64,000 nt of DNA from Streptomyces bikiniensis (GCA_000716465.1 JNWL01000015.1:62001-126000); one strand, 5' to 3'. Shown: positions 24,305 through 34,024, counted from the first letter of the stretch. Made by a program: numbers and translations. Notes: generated from the sequence alone by a model not told the origin.

Positions 24305-24946
24305 GTGACCGCGGAGACCTCCCAGACGCTCGACCGGGGACTCAGAGTCCTCAAACTGCTCGCCGACACCGACCACGGCCTGACCGTCACCGAGTTGTCC
24401 AACAAACTCGGCGTCAACCGGACCGTGGTCTACCGCCTCCTGGCCACGCTCGAACAGCACGCCCTGGTCCGCCGCGACCTCGGCGGCCGTGCCCGCGTCG
24501 GCCTCGGCGTGCTGCGGCTCGGGCGCCAGGTGCACCCCCTGGTGCGCGAGGCGGCGCTGCCCGCGCTGCGCTCGCTCGCCGAGGACATCGGGGCGACGGC
24601 CCACCTCACCCTGGTCGACGGGGCGGACGCGCTCGCGGTCGCGGTCGTCGAACCGACCTGGACCGACTACCACGTCGCCTACCGGGCCGGTTTCCGCCAC
24701 CCGCTGGACCGGGGCGCGGCCGGCCGCGCGATACTCGCCGCCCGCCAGGGCGGCCTGACCGAGCCGGGCTACACCCTCACCCACGGCGAACTGGAGGCCG
24801 GCGCGAGCGGCGCCGCCGCCCCCCTGGTCGGCGTGACGGGCGTCGAGGGCAGCGTCGGCGTCGTCATGCTCGCCGACGCCGTCCCCGAACGCGTCGGCCC
24901 GAGGGTGGTGGACGCGGCCCGCGAGGTCGCGGACGCGCTGCGCTAG
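24305..24946 (+). CDS. IclR-family transcriptional regulator
   Basis: A 213-residue regulator. The N-terminal winged helix-turn-helix spans about 5-65 (TLDRGLRVLKLLADTDHGLTVTEL, then NRTVVYRLLATLEQHALV). The C-terminal IclR ligand domain follows (AHLTLVDGADALAVAVV, RHPLDRGAAGRAILAA). GTG 24305 is chosen because AAGGAG lies eight bases before it; the upstream ATG 24263 would overlap that site. No metabolic gene is next to it, so its target is unknown. Confidence 0.85.
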   Translation: MTAETSQTLDRGLRVLKLLADTDHGLTVTELSNKLGVNRTVVYRLLATLEQHALVRRDLGGRARVGLGVLRLGRQVHPLVREAALPALRSLAEDIGATAHLTLVDGADALAVAVVEPTWTDYHVAYRAGFRHPLDRGAAGRAILAARQGGLTEPGYTLTHGELEAGASGAAAPLVGVTGVEGSVGVVMLADAVPERVGPRVVDAAREVADALR

Positions 24947-25089
24947 GGCGCGCGGCGGCCGGTACGGGCGTACGGCGACGGTACGGGCACGGGCGTACGG
25001 GGCGGGCTCCGTCGCCGCGGCCGCCCCGGTCGCGTCCCGGCCCGTGCGGCCCTGTCCGCCCCTCCGGTACCGGCGCCGGTACGGGCTGC

Positions 25090-25138
25090 CCCCCGGCCCC
25101 GTACCCCCGCCCCGGCGCCCCCGGCCCCGTACCCCCGC
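25090..25138. repeat. 21-bp direct repeat upstream of the Lon-like gene
   Basis: Two identical 21-bp C-rich units start at 25090 and 25118, just behind the 16-bp palindrome GTACCGGCGCCGGTAC at 25067-25082. Together they fill the gap after the IclR gene. They may be regulatory or just low-complexity sequence. Confidence 0.6.
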
Positions 25139-25159
25139 GCGTCCCAGTAGATTGGGGGC

Positions 25160-25954
25160 GTGCTCTCCCGTCTCTCCCGTCCCCGTGCCCTCGCGCTCTG
25201 TGCGCTGCCCGTCGCCGCGCTCTTCGCCGTCGTCGGGTTCGCGCCGCTGCCGTTCGCGATCGCGCAGCCCGGTACGACCGCCGACGTACTGGGCGAGGAC
25301 AAGGGGAAGCAGGTCATCACGGTCACCGGCGCCCCGGTCCGGGAGACCGAGGGGCAGTTGCGGATGACGACGATCCTGGCGACCGGCCCGTCCGCGGACA
25401 TCCGCTTCGGGGACGTGGCCGACGCCTGGTTCCGCACCGACCGGGCCGTCCTGCCGAAGGGCTCCGTCTACCCCTCGGGGAAGTCGGACGCGGAGGTCGA
25501 GAAGCACAACCTCGGGCAGATGAAGCAGTCGCAGGACGCGGCCGCCCTCGCCGCCCTCGGCTATCTGAAGAAGGACCCCGAGCAGGTGAAGGTGACCCTG
25601 CACCTCGCCGACATCGGCGGGCCCAGCGCGGGCCTGCTCTTCTCCCTCGGCATCGTCGACAAGCTCGACGGCGACGGGGACGGCGGCGACCTCACCGGCG
25701 GCCGGACCGTCGCCGGCACGGGCACGATCGCGCCCGACGGGAAGGTCGGCGCCGTCGGCGGGGTCTCCCTCAAGACGCAGGCCGCAGCCCGGGACGGCGC
25801 CACCGTCTTCCTGGTGCCGAAGGCGGAGTGCTCGGACGCGGAGGCCGAGCTGCCGAAGGGGATGCGGCTGATCCCCGTCACCGCCCTCGGCGACGCGGTG
25901 GCCTCCCTCAGGGCCCTGGAGCAGGGGCAGGAGTCGAAGGTCCCGTCCTGCTGA
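25160..25954 (+). CDS. Secreted or membrane-anchored Lon-like (S16) protease without PDZ domain
   Basis: A 264-residue protein. An N-terminal hydrophobic segment (ALALCALPVAALFAVVGFAPL) is a signal or anchor. The C-terminal half is a Lon-type S16 domain with the Ser/Lys dyad: Ser156 in GGPSAGLLF and Lys205 in GGVSLKTQAA, plus VFLVPKAEC at the end. Related YlbL proteins of about 340 residues carry a PDZ domain between the anchor and S16 domain; here it is missing. TAGATT ends six bases before GTG 25160, suggesting a leaderless mRNA. The 3' end overlaps the convergent MFS gene by 47 bases. It should act outside the membrane; substrate unknown. Confidence 0.8.
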   Translation: MLSRLSRPRALALCALPVAALFAVVGFAPLPFAIAQPGTTADVLGEDKGKQVITVTGAPVRETEGQLRMTTILATGPSADIRFGDVADAWFRTDRAVLPKGSVYPSGKSDAEVEKHNLGQMKQSQDAAALAALGYLKKDPEQVKVTLHLADIGGPSAGLLFSLGIVDKLDGDGDGGDLTGGRTVAGTGTIAPDGKVGAVGGVSLKTQAAARDGATVFLVPKAECSDAEAELPKGMRLIPVTALGDAVASLRALEQGQESKVPSC

Positions 25955-27227
25955 CCCCCTCGGGCGGGGTGGGCGCGGGCATGGCGTCCATCTCCCGCCA
26001 CGCCGGGAACACCAGCGGCGAGAGCGTCGCCAGGAAGTAGAGCGCCCCGATCCCGAGCAGCGTCGCCGCCAGGCCGGCCCGCTCGACCAGGAGGCCCGCC
26101 GCGAGGCCGCCCAGCGGGGTCGTGAGCAGCACCCCCGCCGTGCTCGCGCCCATGACCCGGCTGCGCAGCCCCTCGGGGACCCGTTCGTACATCACCGTGG
26201 ACAGGATCGGGTTGAGCACCCCGACGCCGAACCCGGACGCCGCGAGGGTCACCAGGAGCGGGGCGGTGGTGTCGGTGAGCGCGGCCACCACGTACGGCGG
26301 GGCGCCGCCGACCAGGAACCCGGCCGCGAACACGGCCCGGCGCGGGAAGCGCTCCCCGAACGCCCCGTACAGCAGCGCCCCGACGAGGGCGCAGCCGCCG
26401 AAGACCGAGACCAGCAGGCCCTGCGCGGCGGGACCGCCCAGCTCCTCCCGGGCGTGCACCGGGAGCAGGACCGAACTCCAGCTCTGGCTCAGGCCGTTGG
26501 TCACCATCACCATCACGGTGATGCCGAGCAGCAGCCGGGAGCGGAACAGGAAGGAGTACCCCTCGCGCAGGTCGGCCCGGTAGCGGGCGGGGGAGAGGGG
26601 CGGGCCGTCGCGCACCGGCTCCGCCGCGGGCACCCCGCGCAGCCCGGTCAGGACGAGCAGCGCGGAGAGGACGAAGGTCGCGGTGTCGAGGAGCAGGACC
26701 GTGTCGGCGCCCAGGAACGCGACGAGCAGCCCGGCGACGGCGGCACCCGTCATCCAGGCCCCGCGCGACACGGCGTCGTACAGGCCGGCGGCCCGGGTGA
26801 GCGGGGTCCCGGCGCGCCCGGCCAGGTCGGGGACCAGGACGCGCCGGGCCATCTCGCCGGGCGCGTGGCACAGGCCGTTGACCGCCATCAGGGCGCACAG
26901 CATCCAGAACCGCAGGACCCCGGTGTGGTGCAGGAGAGGGATCGCGGCGAGCGCCAGGCCGCAGACCAGGTCGGAGACGACGCTGACCCGGCGGCGGCCG
27001 AGCCGGTCGACGACCGGGCCGCCGGCGAGGGCGGAGACGAGGACGGGCAGGGCGGCGCAGAAGGCGACGAACCCGGCCTTGCCGGGGCTTCCCGTGGTCT
27101 CCAGGGCGAACCACGGGACCCCGATGAGGGTGAGCGAACTGCCGGTGATCGAGACGGCGTTGGCGGCCAGGACGGTGGCCAGTGGCCGTACGTCCCCTTT
27201 CTCCCTGCCTCCCCTCGGAGCGGTCAT
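25908..27227 (-). CDS. MFS transporter
   Basis: Major facilitator of 439 residues, 12 predicted helices. Motifs include GGPVVDRLGRRRVSVVSD in loop 2-3 and ERFPRRAVFAAG in the second half. It is similar to macrolide-efflux-type MFS proteins, with no specific substrate evident. The ATG overlaps the stop of the 60-residue gene (ATGA), so the ArsR regulator, small protein and transporter form one unit, probably induced by the compound exported. The gene end overlaps the convergent Lon-like gene. Confidence 0.85.
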   Translation of the reverse strand: MTAPRGGREKGDVRPLATVLAANAVSITGSSLTLIGVPWFALETTGSPGKAGFVAFCAALPVLVSALAGGPVVDRLGRRRVSVVSDLVCGLALAAIPLLHHTGVLRFWMLCALMAVNGLCHAPGEMARRVLVPDLAGRAGTPLTRAAGLYDAVSRGAWMTGAAVAGLLVAFLGADTVLLLDTATFVLSALLVLTGLRGVPAAEPVRDGPPLSPARYRADLREGYSFLFRSRLLLGITVMVMVTNGLSQSWSSVLLPVHAREELGGPAAQGLLVSVFGGCALVGALLYGAFGERFPRRAVFAAGFLVGGAPPYVVAALTDTTAPLLVTLAASGFGVGVLNPILSTVMYERVPEGLRSRVMGASTAGVLLTTPLGGLAAGLLVERAGLAATLLGIGALYFLATLSPLVFPAWREMDAMPAPTPPEGVSRTGPSTPAPAPGP

Positions 27228-27406
27228 GCGGCCAGGCTGACCGGGCGGTCGGCGGGCGTCGCGAGCCGCAGCCCCAGCTCGACCAGGTGCCAGCCGAGTT
27301 GGACGCGGAGGGCGGGGGACTTCCTCACGGGGTGCGGGCGTTCGGCGGCGCGGTGGGCCTCGGCGGCGGTCAGGGCGTGCAGCTGGAGGTGGATGTCGGC
27401 GTGCAT
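27224..27406 (-). CDS. Small protein between ArsR regulator and MFS transporter
   Basis: A 60-residue protein (MHADIHLQLHALTAAEAHRA) of unknown function. It has a clear ribosome site (GGAAGGA) before ATG 27406. Its stop overlaps the transporter start, so translation coupling is likely. No helix, Cys motif or signal is evident. Confidence 0.6.
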   Translation of the reverse strand: MHADIHLQLHALTAAEAHRAAERPHPVRKSPALRVQLGWHLVELGLRLATPADRPVSLAA

Positions 27407-27454
27407 GTGCGTGGTCCTTCCGTGTGCGTACGGGGGATTCGGCGGGCGGTGCTC

Positions 27455-28060
27455 TCAGTCCTCGCGCTGCGGGAACGCGTGCAGGTGGACCCGTACGCGC
27501 TCGGCGTCCGGCGCGTCCTGCTCGGGGGCGGTCCGGTACTCCTCCATCAGGGCGTGCACCTTCTCGCTGAGCTCGCGCAGCTTCGCGGGCGGCAGTCGCA
27601 GCGTGAAGTCGCTCATGTCGGCGGAGCCGAGCCACTTCTGGTCCCAGTCCTCCCGGGTGCCGAGGTAGGTGTTCAGCTCCTGGGTGTGGATGTTCGCGAT
27701 CTCGTGCATGTAGACGTCGACGGCGCCCCGGACCTCCGGGTCCTCGTTCCGGTACAGCGACTCGTCGAAGAGCGTGCCGCCCGCGACCGCCTTCCACCAC
27801 CGCTCCCGGCCCTTGCCGCGCTCCGGGTCGTCCTCCACGAAGCCGTGGGCGGCCAGCTGGCGCAGGTGGTAGCTGGTCGCCCCGCTGGACTCGCCCAGCC
27901 GCTCGGCCAGTTGGGAGGCGGTGGCGGAGCCGTGGCGGCGCAGGGAGCGGAGGAGCTGGATGCGGAGGGGGTGCGCGAGGCCGCGCAGGGAGCGGGGGTC
28001 GAGGGGGTGGACGACGTGTTCGGCGGGGTTCTCCCCGGGGCGCTTCTCGGGCTCGGGCAT
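27455..28060 (-). CDS. ArsR-family (HTH_20 type) transcriptional regulator
   Basis: A 201-residue regulator. The winged helix is at about 20-90 (DPRSLRGLAHPLRIQLLRSL, ASQLAERLGESSGATSYHLRQLAAHGFV). A C-terminal helical part of 110 residues follows, unlike the short metal-sensing ArsR proteins. No Cys metal site is present. Start ATG 28060 is likely; ATG 28081 is an alternative and neither has a good ribosome site. A strong inverted repeat lies directly upstream. It probably represses itself and the downstream small gene and MFS gene. Confidence 0.82.
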   Translation of the reverse strand: MPEPEKRPGENPAEHVVHPLDPRSLRGLAHPLRIQLLRSLRRHGSATASQLAERLGESSGATSYHLRQLAAHGFVEDDPERGKGRERWWKAVAGGTLFDESLYRNEDPEVRGAVDVYMHEIANIHTQELNTYLGTREDWDQKWLGSADMSDFTLRLPPAKLRELSEKVHALMEEYRTAPEQDAPDAERVRVHLHAFPQRED

Positions 28061-28079
28061 GTTCTGAGAGTAGACATGC

Positions 28080-28119
28080 AAAGGAATGCTTGCAAGCGTT
28101 TCTTTGCAAGCATTCCTTT
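28080..28119. promoter_or_regulatory. 16-bp inverted repeat upstream of the ArsR regulator
   Basis: AAAGGAATGCTTGCAA (28080-28095) is matched perfectly by TTGCAAGCATTCCTTT (28104-28119) with eight bases between. The left arm also contains the palindrome GCTTGCAAGC. It overlaps the presumed promoter of the ArsR gene and ends 16 bases beyond the Lrp stop codon. It may be an operator, and could double as the Lrp terminator, though no T-run is present. Confidence 0.65.
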
Positions 28120-28134
28120 GGATGTTGGGGCCCG

Positions 28135-28614
28135 TTACGCCGGCGGCTCCCCGCTCGCCGCCTGCTCCACCAGCGGGATGATCCGCAGCGGCACCGGGTT
28201 CTCCATCACGATCGCCGTCGACGCCCGGACGATCCCCTCGAACCCCACCACCTTGTCGATCACCCGCTGGAGGTCCGCGTTCGAGCGGGCCACCAGCCGG
28301 CAGAGCATGTCCCCGTGGCCCGTGGTCGTGTGCAGCTCCAGGACCTCCGGCACCGTCGCCAGGTGCCCCCGCACGTCCGCGCCCTGCCCCTGTTTGATCT
28401 CGAGCGTCGCGAAGGCCGTCACCGGGTAGCCGAGCGCCGCCGGGTCCACCTCCGGCCCGAACCCCCGGATCACCCCCGACGCCTGGAGCCGGTCGAGCCG
28501 CGCCTGCACCGTCCCCCGGGCCACCCCGAGGCGCCGGGACGCCTCCAGGACCCCTATGCGCGGCTCGCGCGCGAGCAGCGCGATCAGCCGCCCGTCCAAA
28601 TGATCGATCGCCAC
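28135..28614 (-). CDS. Lrp/AsnC-family regulator of tyrosine catabolism
   Basis: A 159-residue Lrp protein. The HTH is at about 5-55 (LDGRLIALLAREPRIGVLEASRRLGVARGTVQARLDRLQ). The RAM ligand domain follows (LEIKQGQGADVRGHLATVPEVLELHTTTGHGDMLCRLVARS). I set the start at GTG 28614, where GGAGGAG lies five bases upstream; longer readings run into the promoter shared with hppD. It is divergent from hppD with 121 bases between. Control of hppD by aromatic amino acids is the likely role, inferred from position. Confidence 0.85.
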   Translation of the reverse strand: MAIDHLDGRLIALLAREPRIGVLEASRRLGVARGTVQARLDRLQASGVIRGFGPEVDPAALGYPVTAFATLEIKQGQGADVRGHLATVPEVLELHTTTGHGDMLCRLVARSNADLQRVIDKVVGFEGIVRASTAIVMENPVPLRIIPLVEQAASGEPPA

Positions 28615-28681
28615 AGCGGCTCCTCCGTGGTCAGGATGTACAAGTCGCCCGATCATCCTGGCGTGTCGCTGTGCACATTGA

Positions 28682-29881
<1,200 letters not shown>

Positions 29882-29911
29882 GGAACCTCTGGGAGCCGCC
29901 CGCGCGCGCAA

Positions 29912-29940
29912 GGGGGTCCGGGGCAGCACCCCGGACCCCC
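29912..29940 (+). terminator. Terminator of hppD
   Basis: A perfect 12-bp stem (GGGGGTCCGGGG with CCCCGGACCCCC) and five-base loop, 30 bases after the stop codon. Confidence 0.85.
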
Positions 29941-30051
29941 TCGCCGCGCCACCGACCGGGCCGGCCCGGGCCCGGCCACCCACCGGCCCGGGTCCGGCCC
30001 CGGCGTTCCGGCGGGACACGGGGCCCGCCCGGGACGCCACCCTTCAGGACG

Positions 30052-30095
30052 GCCGGGTACGCGCGCGCACCTGACCGCACGCGCGCGTACCCGGC
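30052..30095. repeat. 16-bp inverted repeat between hppD and the TPR gene
   Basis: GCCGGGTACGCGCGCG (30052-30067) pairs perfectly with 30080-30095 around a 12-base loop. The loop-plus-arm stretch CACCTGACCGCACGCGCG (30068-30085) recurs at 30129-30146. It may be the terminator for the convergent TPR gene, whose stop is at 30222. The rest of this 340-base gap holds no gene. Confidence 0.6.
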
Positions 30096-30221
30096 GCACA
30101 GGCCCTCCGCGTCACCGATGCCATGGACCACCTGACCGCACGCGCGCACACCCGGCTCCCCGCCTCCCCGTACGCCGTCCCGAACCGCACGGCACGGCCC
30201 GCCCGTTCCCCCGCACCGCGC

Positions 30222-31646
30222 CTACGCGCGCGTACCCGGGCCCGCGGCCATCCTCTCCGTACGCGCGGCCCCCTCCCGCCCCACCCCCTCCGGCAGTTCG
30301 TCCGGCGGCTCACCCACCGCCGCGAGGGCCGCCGCCGCCCTCGGGGCGTGCAGGGGCGAGAAGGACGGGTGGATCCGCAGGGCCTCCGCCAGATGGCGGC
30401 GGGCCGGGCCCCGCAGGTCCAGCGCCCGCTCGATCTCGCCCCGGTGGTACGAGAAGAGGGCGCTCCGCAGCCCCTCGTCCGTGGCCCGCTTCGCGTACTC
30501 CAGGGCCTCCTCCGCCCGCCCCGACCGGAACAGCGCCCAGCCCAGCGCGTCCGCCACGCCCACCGAGCGGTGCCCGCGCGCCCACTCCGCCCGCAGCCGG
30601 ACCACCGCAGCCGCCGGGTCGCCGTGGTCCGCGCCGAGCAGCCCCAGGGGCACCGCCGCCCGCGCCCACGTGCCCGTCCGCAGCCGCTCGTACAGGGCCC
30701 GCGCCTCCGCGTCCAGGCCCAGCGACTCGTGCAGCTCGCCCGCCTCCAGGACGTACTCCGGCAGCGGCAGCCGGGCCAGCGCCGCCCGCCACTCCCGCAC
30801 CGCCTCCTCCGCGCGCCCCAGGGCCGCGAGCGCCCGCGCCCGGCCCGCGAGCGAGGGCCCGTGGCCCCGGACGAGCCGCAGCGCCGCCCCGTGCCGCTCC
30901 AGGGCCTCCTCCGGCTCGCCCCGCTCCCACGCCAGGTCCCCGAGCCTCCCCAGGGCCGCCGCCTTCTCCGCGTCCGCCTCCGCGAGCGCCACCGCGTCCA
31001 GGGCCGCCGCGTCCGCGTCCTCGCGCCAGCCCCGGTCGCGGTACGTCTGGGCGGCCCGCGCCCGCACCACCGCGCCCGCGTGCAGCTCCTCCAGCCGCTC
31101 CATCGCCTTGCGCGCCGACCCGTACTCCCCGAGGCCGTTGTACGCGTCGATCAGGACCGGGTACACCGGCCAGCGCCCCGGCTCCGCCTTCCGCACCCGC
31201 TCGCCCCACTCCCGGGCGGTCCGCCAGTCGCCCCGCGCCCCCGCGAGGGCCCCCAGGCCCAGCTGCGCGGCCGTGTTGCCGCGCGCGGCGGGCCGCTCGG
31301 TCAGGGAGCGGCGCAGCGCCTCCTCGGCCCGCCCGTAGTCCCGTACGTCCCCGAGCCGCGTCCCGCGCTCCGTGTACGCCGCGCCCAGCTCCGCCCAGGA
31401 CGCCCCGTCGTCCGGGTGGGCCCACAGCCACTTCTCCCGGTCCGCGATCAGCGCGGCCAGGTCCGGGAGCGCCGCCTGCGCGCCCGCACGGGCCGCGATC
31501 ACCGCCCGCTCCGCCGGTCCCGGCGGGGGCGGCGTCCCCCGGCCGAGGATTTCCGGTGCGTACAGCAGCGCCGTCGCCGCGAGCACCGCGCCCGCGCCGG
31601 CGGCGAGGACCGTCCTCGACACGTTCTGGCTCTCCACGGCACTCAC
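30222..31646 (-). CDS. Membrane-anchored TPR-repeat protein
   Basis: A 474-residue protein with one N-terminal helix (about 9-30, VSRTVLAAGAGAVLAATALLYAP minus its ends) and then tandem TPR-like helical repeats over the remaining length (for example WAELGAAYTERG, EEALRRSLTERP, GRAEEAVREWRAALARL, EALEYAKRATDEG). No enzyme motif is seen. GTG 31646 has GGGAG close upstream. It is divergent from the GlcD-type oxidase with 89 bases between. It probably serves as a protein-interaction scaffold at the membrane. Function unknown. Confidence 0.8.
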   Translation of the reverse strand: MSAVESQNVSRTVLAAGAGAVLAATALLYAPEILGRGTPPPPGPAERAVIAARAGAQAALPDLAALIADREKWLWAHPDDGASWAELGAAYTERGTRLGDVRDYGRAEEALRRSLTERPAARGNTAAQLGLGALAGARGDWRTAREWGERVRKAEPGRWPVYPVLIDAYNGLGEYGSARKAMERLEELHAGAVVRARAAQTYRDRGWREDADAAALDAVALAEADAEKAAALGRLGDLAWERGEPEEALERHGAALRLVRGHGPSLAGRARALAALGRAEEAVREWRAALARLPLPEYVLEAGELHESLGLDAEARALYERLRTGTWARAAVPLGLLGADHGDPAAAVVRLRAEWARGHRSVGVADALGWALFRSGRAEEALEYAKRATDEGLRSALFSYHRGEIERALDLRGPARRHLAEALRIHPSFSPLHAPRAAAALAAVGEPPDELPEGVGREGAARTERMAAGPGTRA

Positions 31647-31735
31647 TGTGCTCCCGGCCCCGCCCGGACGAAGAGCACACGGAGCGCTCGCTCCGGCAGG
31701 TTCACACCGATGGCCCCGGGTGCCACGCTGAACGC

Positions 31736-33139
31736 ATGGACGATCTCCAGACACCGCAGAAGGACGACCTCCGGTCACGGCTCCACGCGCGCCTGCTCGC
31801 CGGACTGCCCGCCGAGGCCCTGCTCACCGACCCGGACGTGACGGCCTCCTACGCCCACGACATGGCGAGCTTCTGCACGGCCGGCGCCCCCGCGGCCGTC
31901 GTGCTCCCGCGCACCGTGGAACAGGTCCAGCACGTCCTGCGGACCGCGACCGAACTCCGCGTCCCCGTCGTCCCGCAGGGCGCCCGCACCGGCCTGTCCG
32001 GCGGCGCCAACGCCTCCGACGACTGCATCGTGCTCTCCCTGGTCAGGATGGACCGCATCCTGGAGATCGATCCCGTCGACCGGATCGCCGTCGTCGAACC
32101 GGGCGTGGTCAACGCCGTCCTGTCCCGGGCCGTCGCCGAACGGGGCCTGTACTACCCGCCGGACCCCTCCAGCTGGGAGACGTGCACCATCGGCGGCAAC
32201 ATCGGCACCGCCTCCGGCGGCCTGTGCTGCGTCAAGTACGGGGTCACCGCCGAGTACGTCCTCGGCCTCGACGTCGTCCTCGCCGACGGGCGGCTCCTGA
32301 CCACCGGCCGCCGCACCGCCAAGGGCGTCGCCGGATACGACCTGACCCGGCTCTTCGTCGGCTCCGAGGGCAGCCTCGGCGTCGTCGTGAAGGCCGTCCT
32401 CGCCCTCAAGCCGCAGCCCCCGGCGCAGCTCGCGCTCGCCGCCGAGTTCCCCTCCGCCGCGGCCGCCTGCGCCGCCGTCTGCGCCATCATGGAGCGCGGC
32501 CACACCCCCTCGCTCCTCGAACTGATGGACCGTACGACCGTCCAGGCCGTCAACAGGATGGCGCGCATGGGTCTGCCCGACACCACCGAGGCGCTCCTCC
32601 TGTGCGCCTTCGACACCCCCGACCCGGCCGCCGACCTGGCCGCCGTCGGGGAGCTGTGCACGGCGGCGGGCGCCACCGAGGTCGTCCCGGCCGCCGACGC
32701 CGCCGAGTCCGAACTCCTCCTCCAGGCCCGCCGGCTCTCCCTCACCGCCCTGGAGACCATCAAGTCCGCCACGATGATCGACGACGTGTGCGTGCCCCGC
32801 ACCCGGCTCGCCGAGATGCTCGACGGCACGGCGGCCGTCGCGGAGAAGTACGGCCTGACCATCGGCGTCTGCGCGCACGCGGGCGACGGCAACACCCATC
32901 CCGTCGTCTGCTTCGACCACACCGACGAGGACGAGTCGCGCCGGGCCCGCGAGTCCTTCGACGAGATCATGGCGCTCGGGCTCGCCCTCGGCGGCACGAT
33001 CACCGGCGAACACGGCGTCGGCGTCCTCAAGAAGGAGTGGCTGGCGCGCGAGTTGGGGCCGGTCGGCCTGGAGCTCCAGCGCGGGATCAAGGCGACCTTC
33101 GACCCCCTCGGCCTCCTCAACCCCGGCAAGCTCTTCTGA
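31736..33139 (+). CDS. FAD-linked oxidase (glycolate oxidase GlcD / D-lactate dehydrogenase type)
   Basis: A 467-residue VAO-superfamily flavoprotein. The FAD domain has VVPQGARTGLSGGANA and CTIGGNIGTASGGLCCVKYG. The C-terminal substrate domain ends with CAHAGDGNTHPVV, TGEHGVGVLKKEWL and FDPLGLLNPGKLF, all hallmarks of GlcD/D-2-hydroxyacid dehydrogenases. It oxidises a 2-hydroxy acid such as glycolate or D-lactate; which one cannot be decided. No GlcE or GlcF partner is adjacent. CACGCT ends seven bases before ATG 31736, so the transcript may be leaderless. Confidence 0.87.
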   Translation: MDDLQTPQKDDLRSRLHARLLAGLPAEALLTDPDVTASYAHDMASFCTAGAPAAVVLPRTVEQVQHVLRTATELRVPVVPQGARTGLSGGANASDDCIVLSLVRMDRILEIDPVDRIAVVEPGVVNAVLSRAVAERGLYYPPDPSSWETCTIGGNIGTASGGLCCVKYGVTAEYVLGLDVVLADGRLLTTGRRTAKGVAGYDLTRLFVGSEGSLGVVVKAVLALKPQPPAQLALAAEFPSAAAACAAVCAIMERGHTPSLLELMDRTTVQAVNRMARMGLPDTTEALLLCAFDTPDPAADLAAVGELCTAAGATEVVPAADAAESELLLQARRLSLTALETIKSATMIDDVCVPRTRLAEMLDGTAAVAEKYGLTIGVCAHAGDGNTHPVVCFDHTDEDESRRARESFDEIMALGLALGGTITGEHGVGVLKKEWLARELGPVGLELQRGIKATFDPLGLLNPGKLF

Positions 33140-33176
33140 ACCCTCCGAATCCTCCCGGAAGGGCGCGCGCACCGGA

Positions 33177-33668
33177 TCAGCGCTCGCCGTCCTGCGACTC
33201 GTCCGACGGCCACGGGTCGCGCAGCCACAGGTCGTCGGCGGCCACGGTGGCCGCCAGGAGTTCGGCGAGCCCGTCGTCGATGCCGAGCCGCTCCGACTCG
33301 GTGCCCGGCGGCACCGCGCGCAGGGTCCGCTCCAGCCAGGCGGACACCTGCGCGGACGGGGCCTCCAGGAGGGCGTCGCCGTCCGGGGAGGAGAGCGCCA
33401 TCAGGACGACGCTGCGGTGGTCGACCTTGGTGGGCCAGATGCGGACGTCCCCGTGGCCGCAGGCCCGGAAGACGCCCTCCACGAGCAGTTCGCGCGCGAA
33501 GGTCCAGTGGACCGGGTGGTCCGTGCCGATGTGGAAGGTGACGTGGACGGCGTACGGGTCGTCGGTCCGGTAGGCGAGCCGCGCGGGCACCGGCACGGCG
33601 CGCTCGGGAGAGAGCACCAGCTTCAGCTCCAGCTCGCGCTCGACGGTGGTGTTGTCCGTGTTCTGCAT
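33177..33668 (-). CDS. ssgG: SsgA-like sporulation and cell-division protein
   Basis: A 163-residue SsgA-like protein (SALP), a family limited to sporulating actinomycetes that positions FtsZ rings and peptidoglycan machinery. Conserved stretches are PVPARLAYRTDDPYAVHVTF, VHWTFARELLVEG, GDVRIWP and LSSPDGDALLEAP. It is longer than SsgB (about 137) at the C-terminus. In S. coelicolor ssgG (SCO2924) lies beside a GlcD-type oxidase, as here, so I assign ssgG on synteny; the family call itself is firm. ATG 33668 has AAGGAG at seven bases. Its upstream region holds three perfect 13-bp T-tract repeats. Confidence 0.8.
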   Translation of the reverse strand: MQNTDNTTVERELELKLVLSPERAVPVPARLAYRTDDPYAVHVTFHIGTDHPVHWTFARELLVEGVFRACGHGDVRIWPTKVDHRSVVLMALSSPDGDALLEAPSAQVSAWLERTLRAVPPGTESERLGIDDGLAELLAATVAADDLWLRDPWPSDESQDGER

Positions 33669-33750
33669 GGTCGTACTCCTTCTCGCGGAAGGCCCCGGGT
33701 GGGCCTTCACCAGGAGAGAGCGGGGTGCCCGCGACTCATTACGCGACTTC

Positions 33751-33789
33751 GGGAAGTTTTTTCGGGAAGTTTTTTCGGGAAGTTTTTTC
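33751..33789. repeat. Three tandem 13-bp T-tract repeats upstream of ssgG
   Basis: GGGAAGTTTTTTC occurs three times head to tail without mismatch, 83-121 bases before the ssgG start. T-tracts this long are exceptional in this genome. The rest of the 356-base gap to the RDD gene shows no other gene. Confidence 0.85.
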
Positions 33790-34024
33790 CGGCCCGTGTG
33801 CCCGTGGAACTCCCGGGCATGCTTCTCGGGACGAGAGAGCCGCAGGCGTCGGCCCGAGCATCACGGAGAGTGATCGATTCCGGGGCGTGTCGCTCGAAGG
33901 CGGCCTTTCTCGCGGGCTCTTTCTTCCCTCGGCGACGTTCTTCGTTACTGTCATCCCTGGGCGCGGCACGCCCGGCGCGCTGCCGTGCGGATCAAAGGCG
34001 TTGTGACTGAACGGAGTCGGGGCA

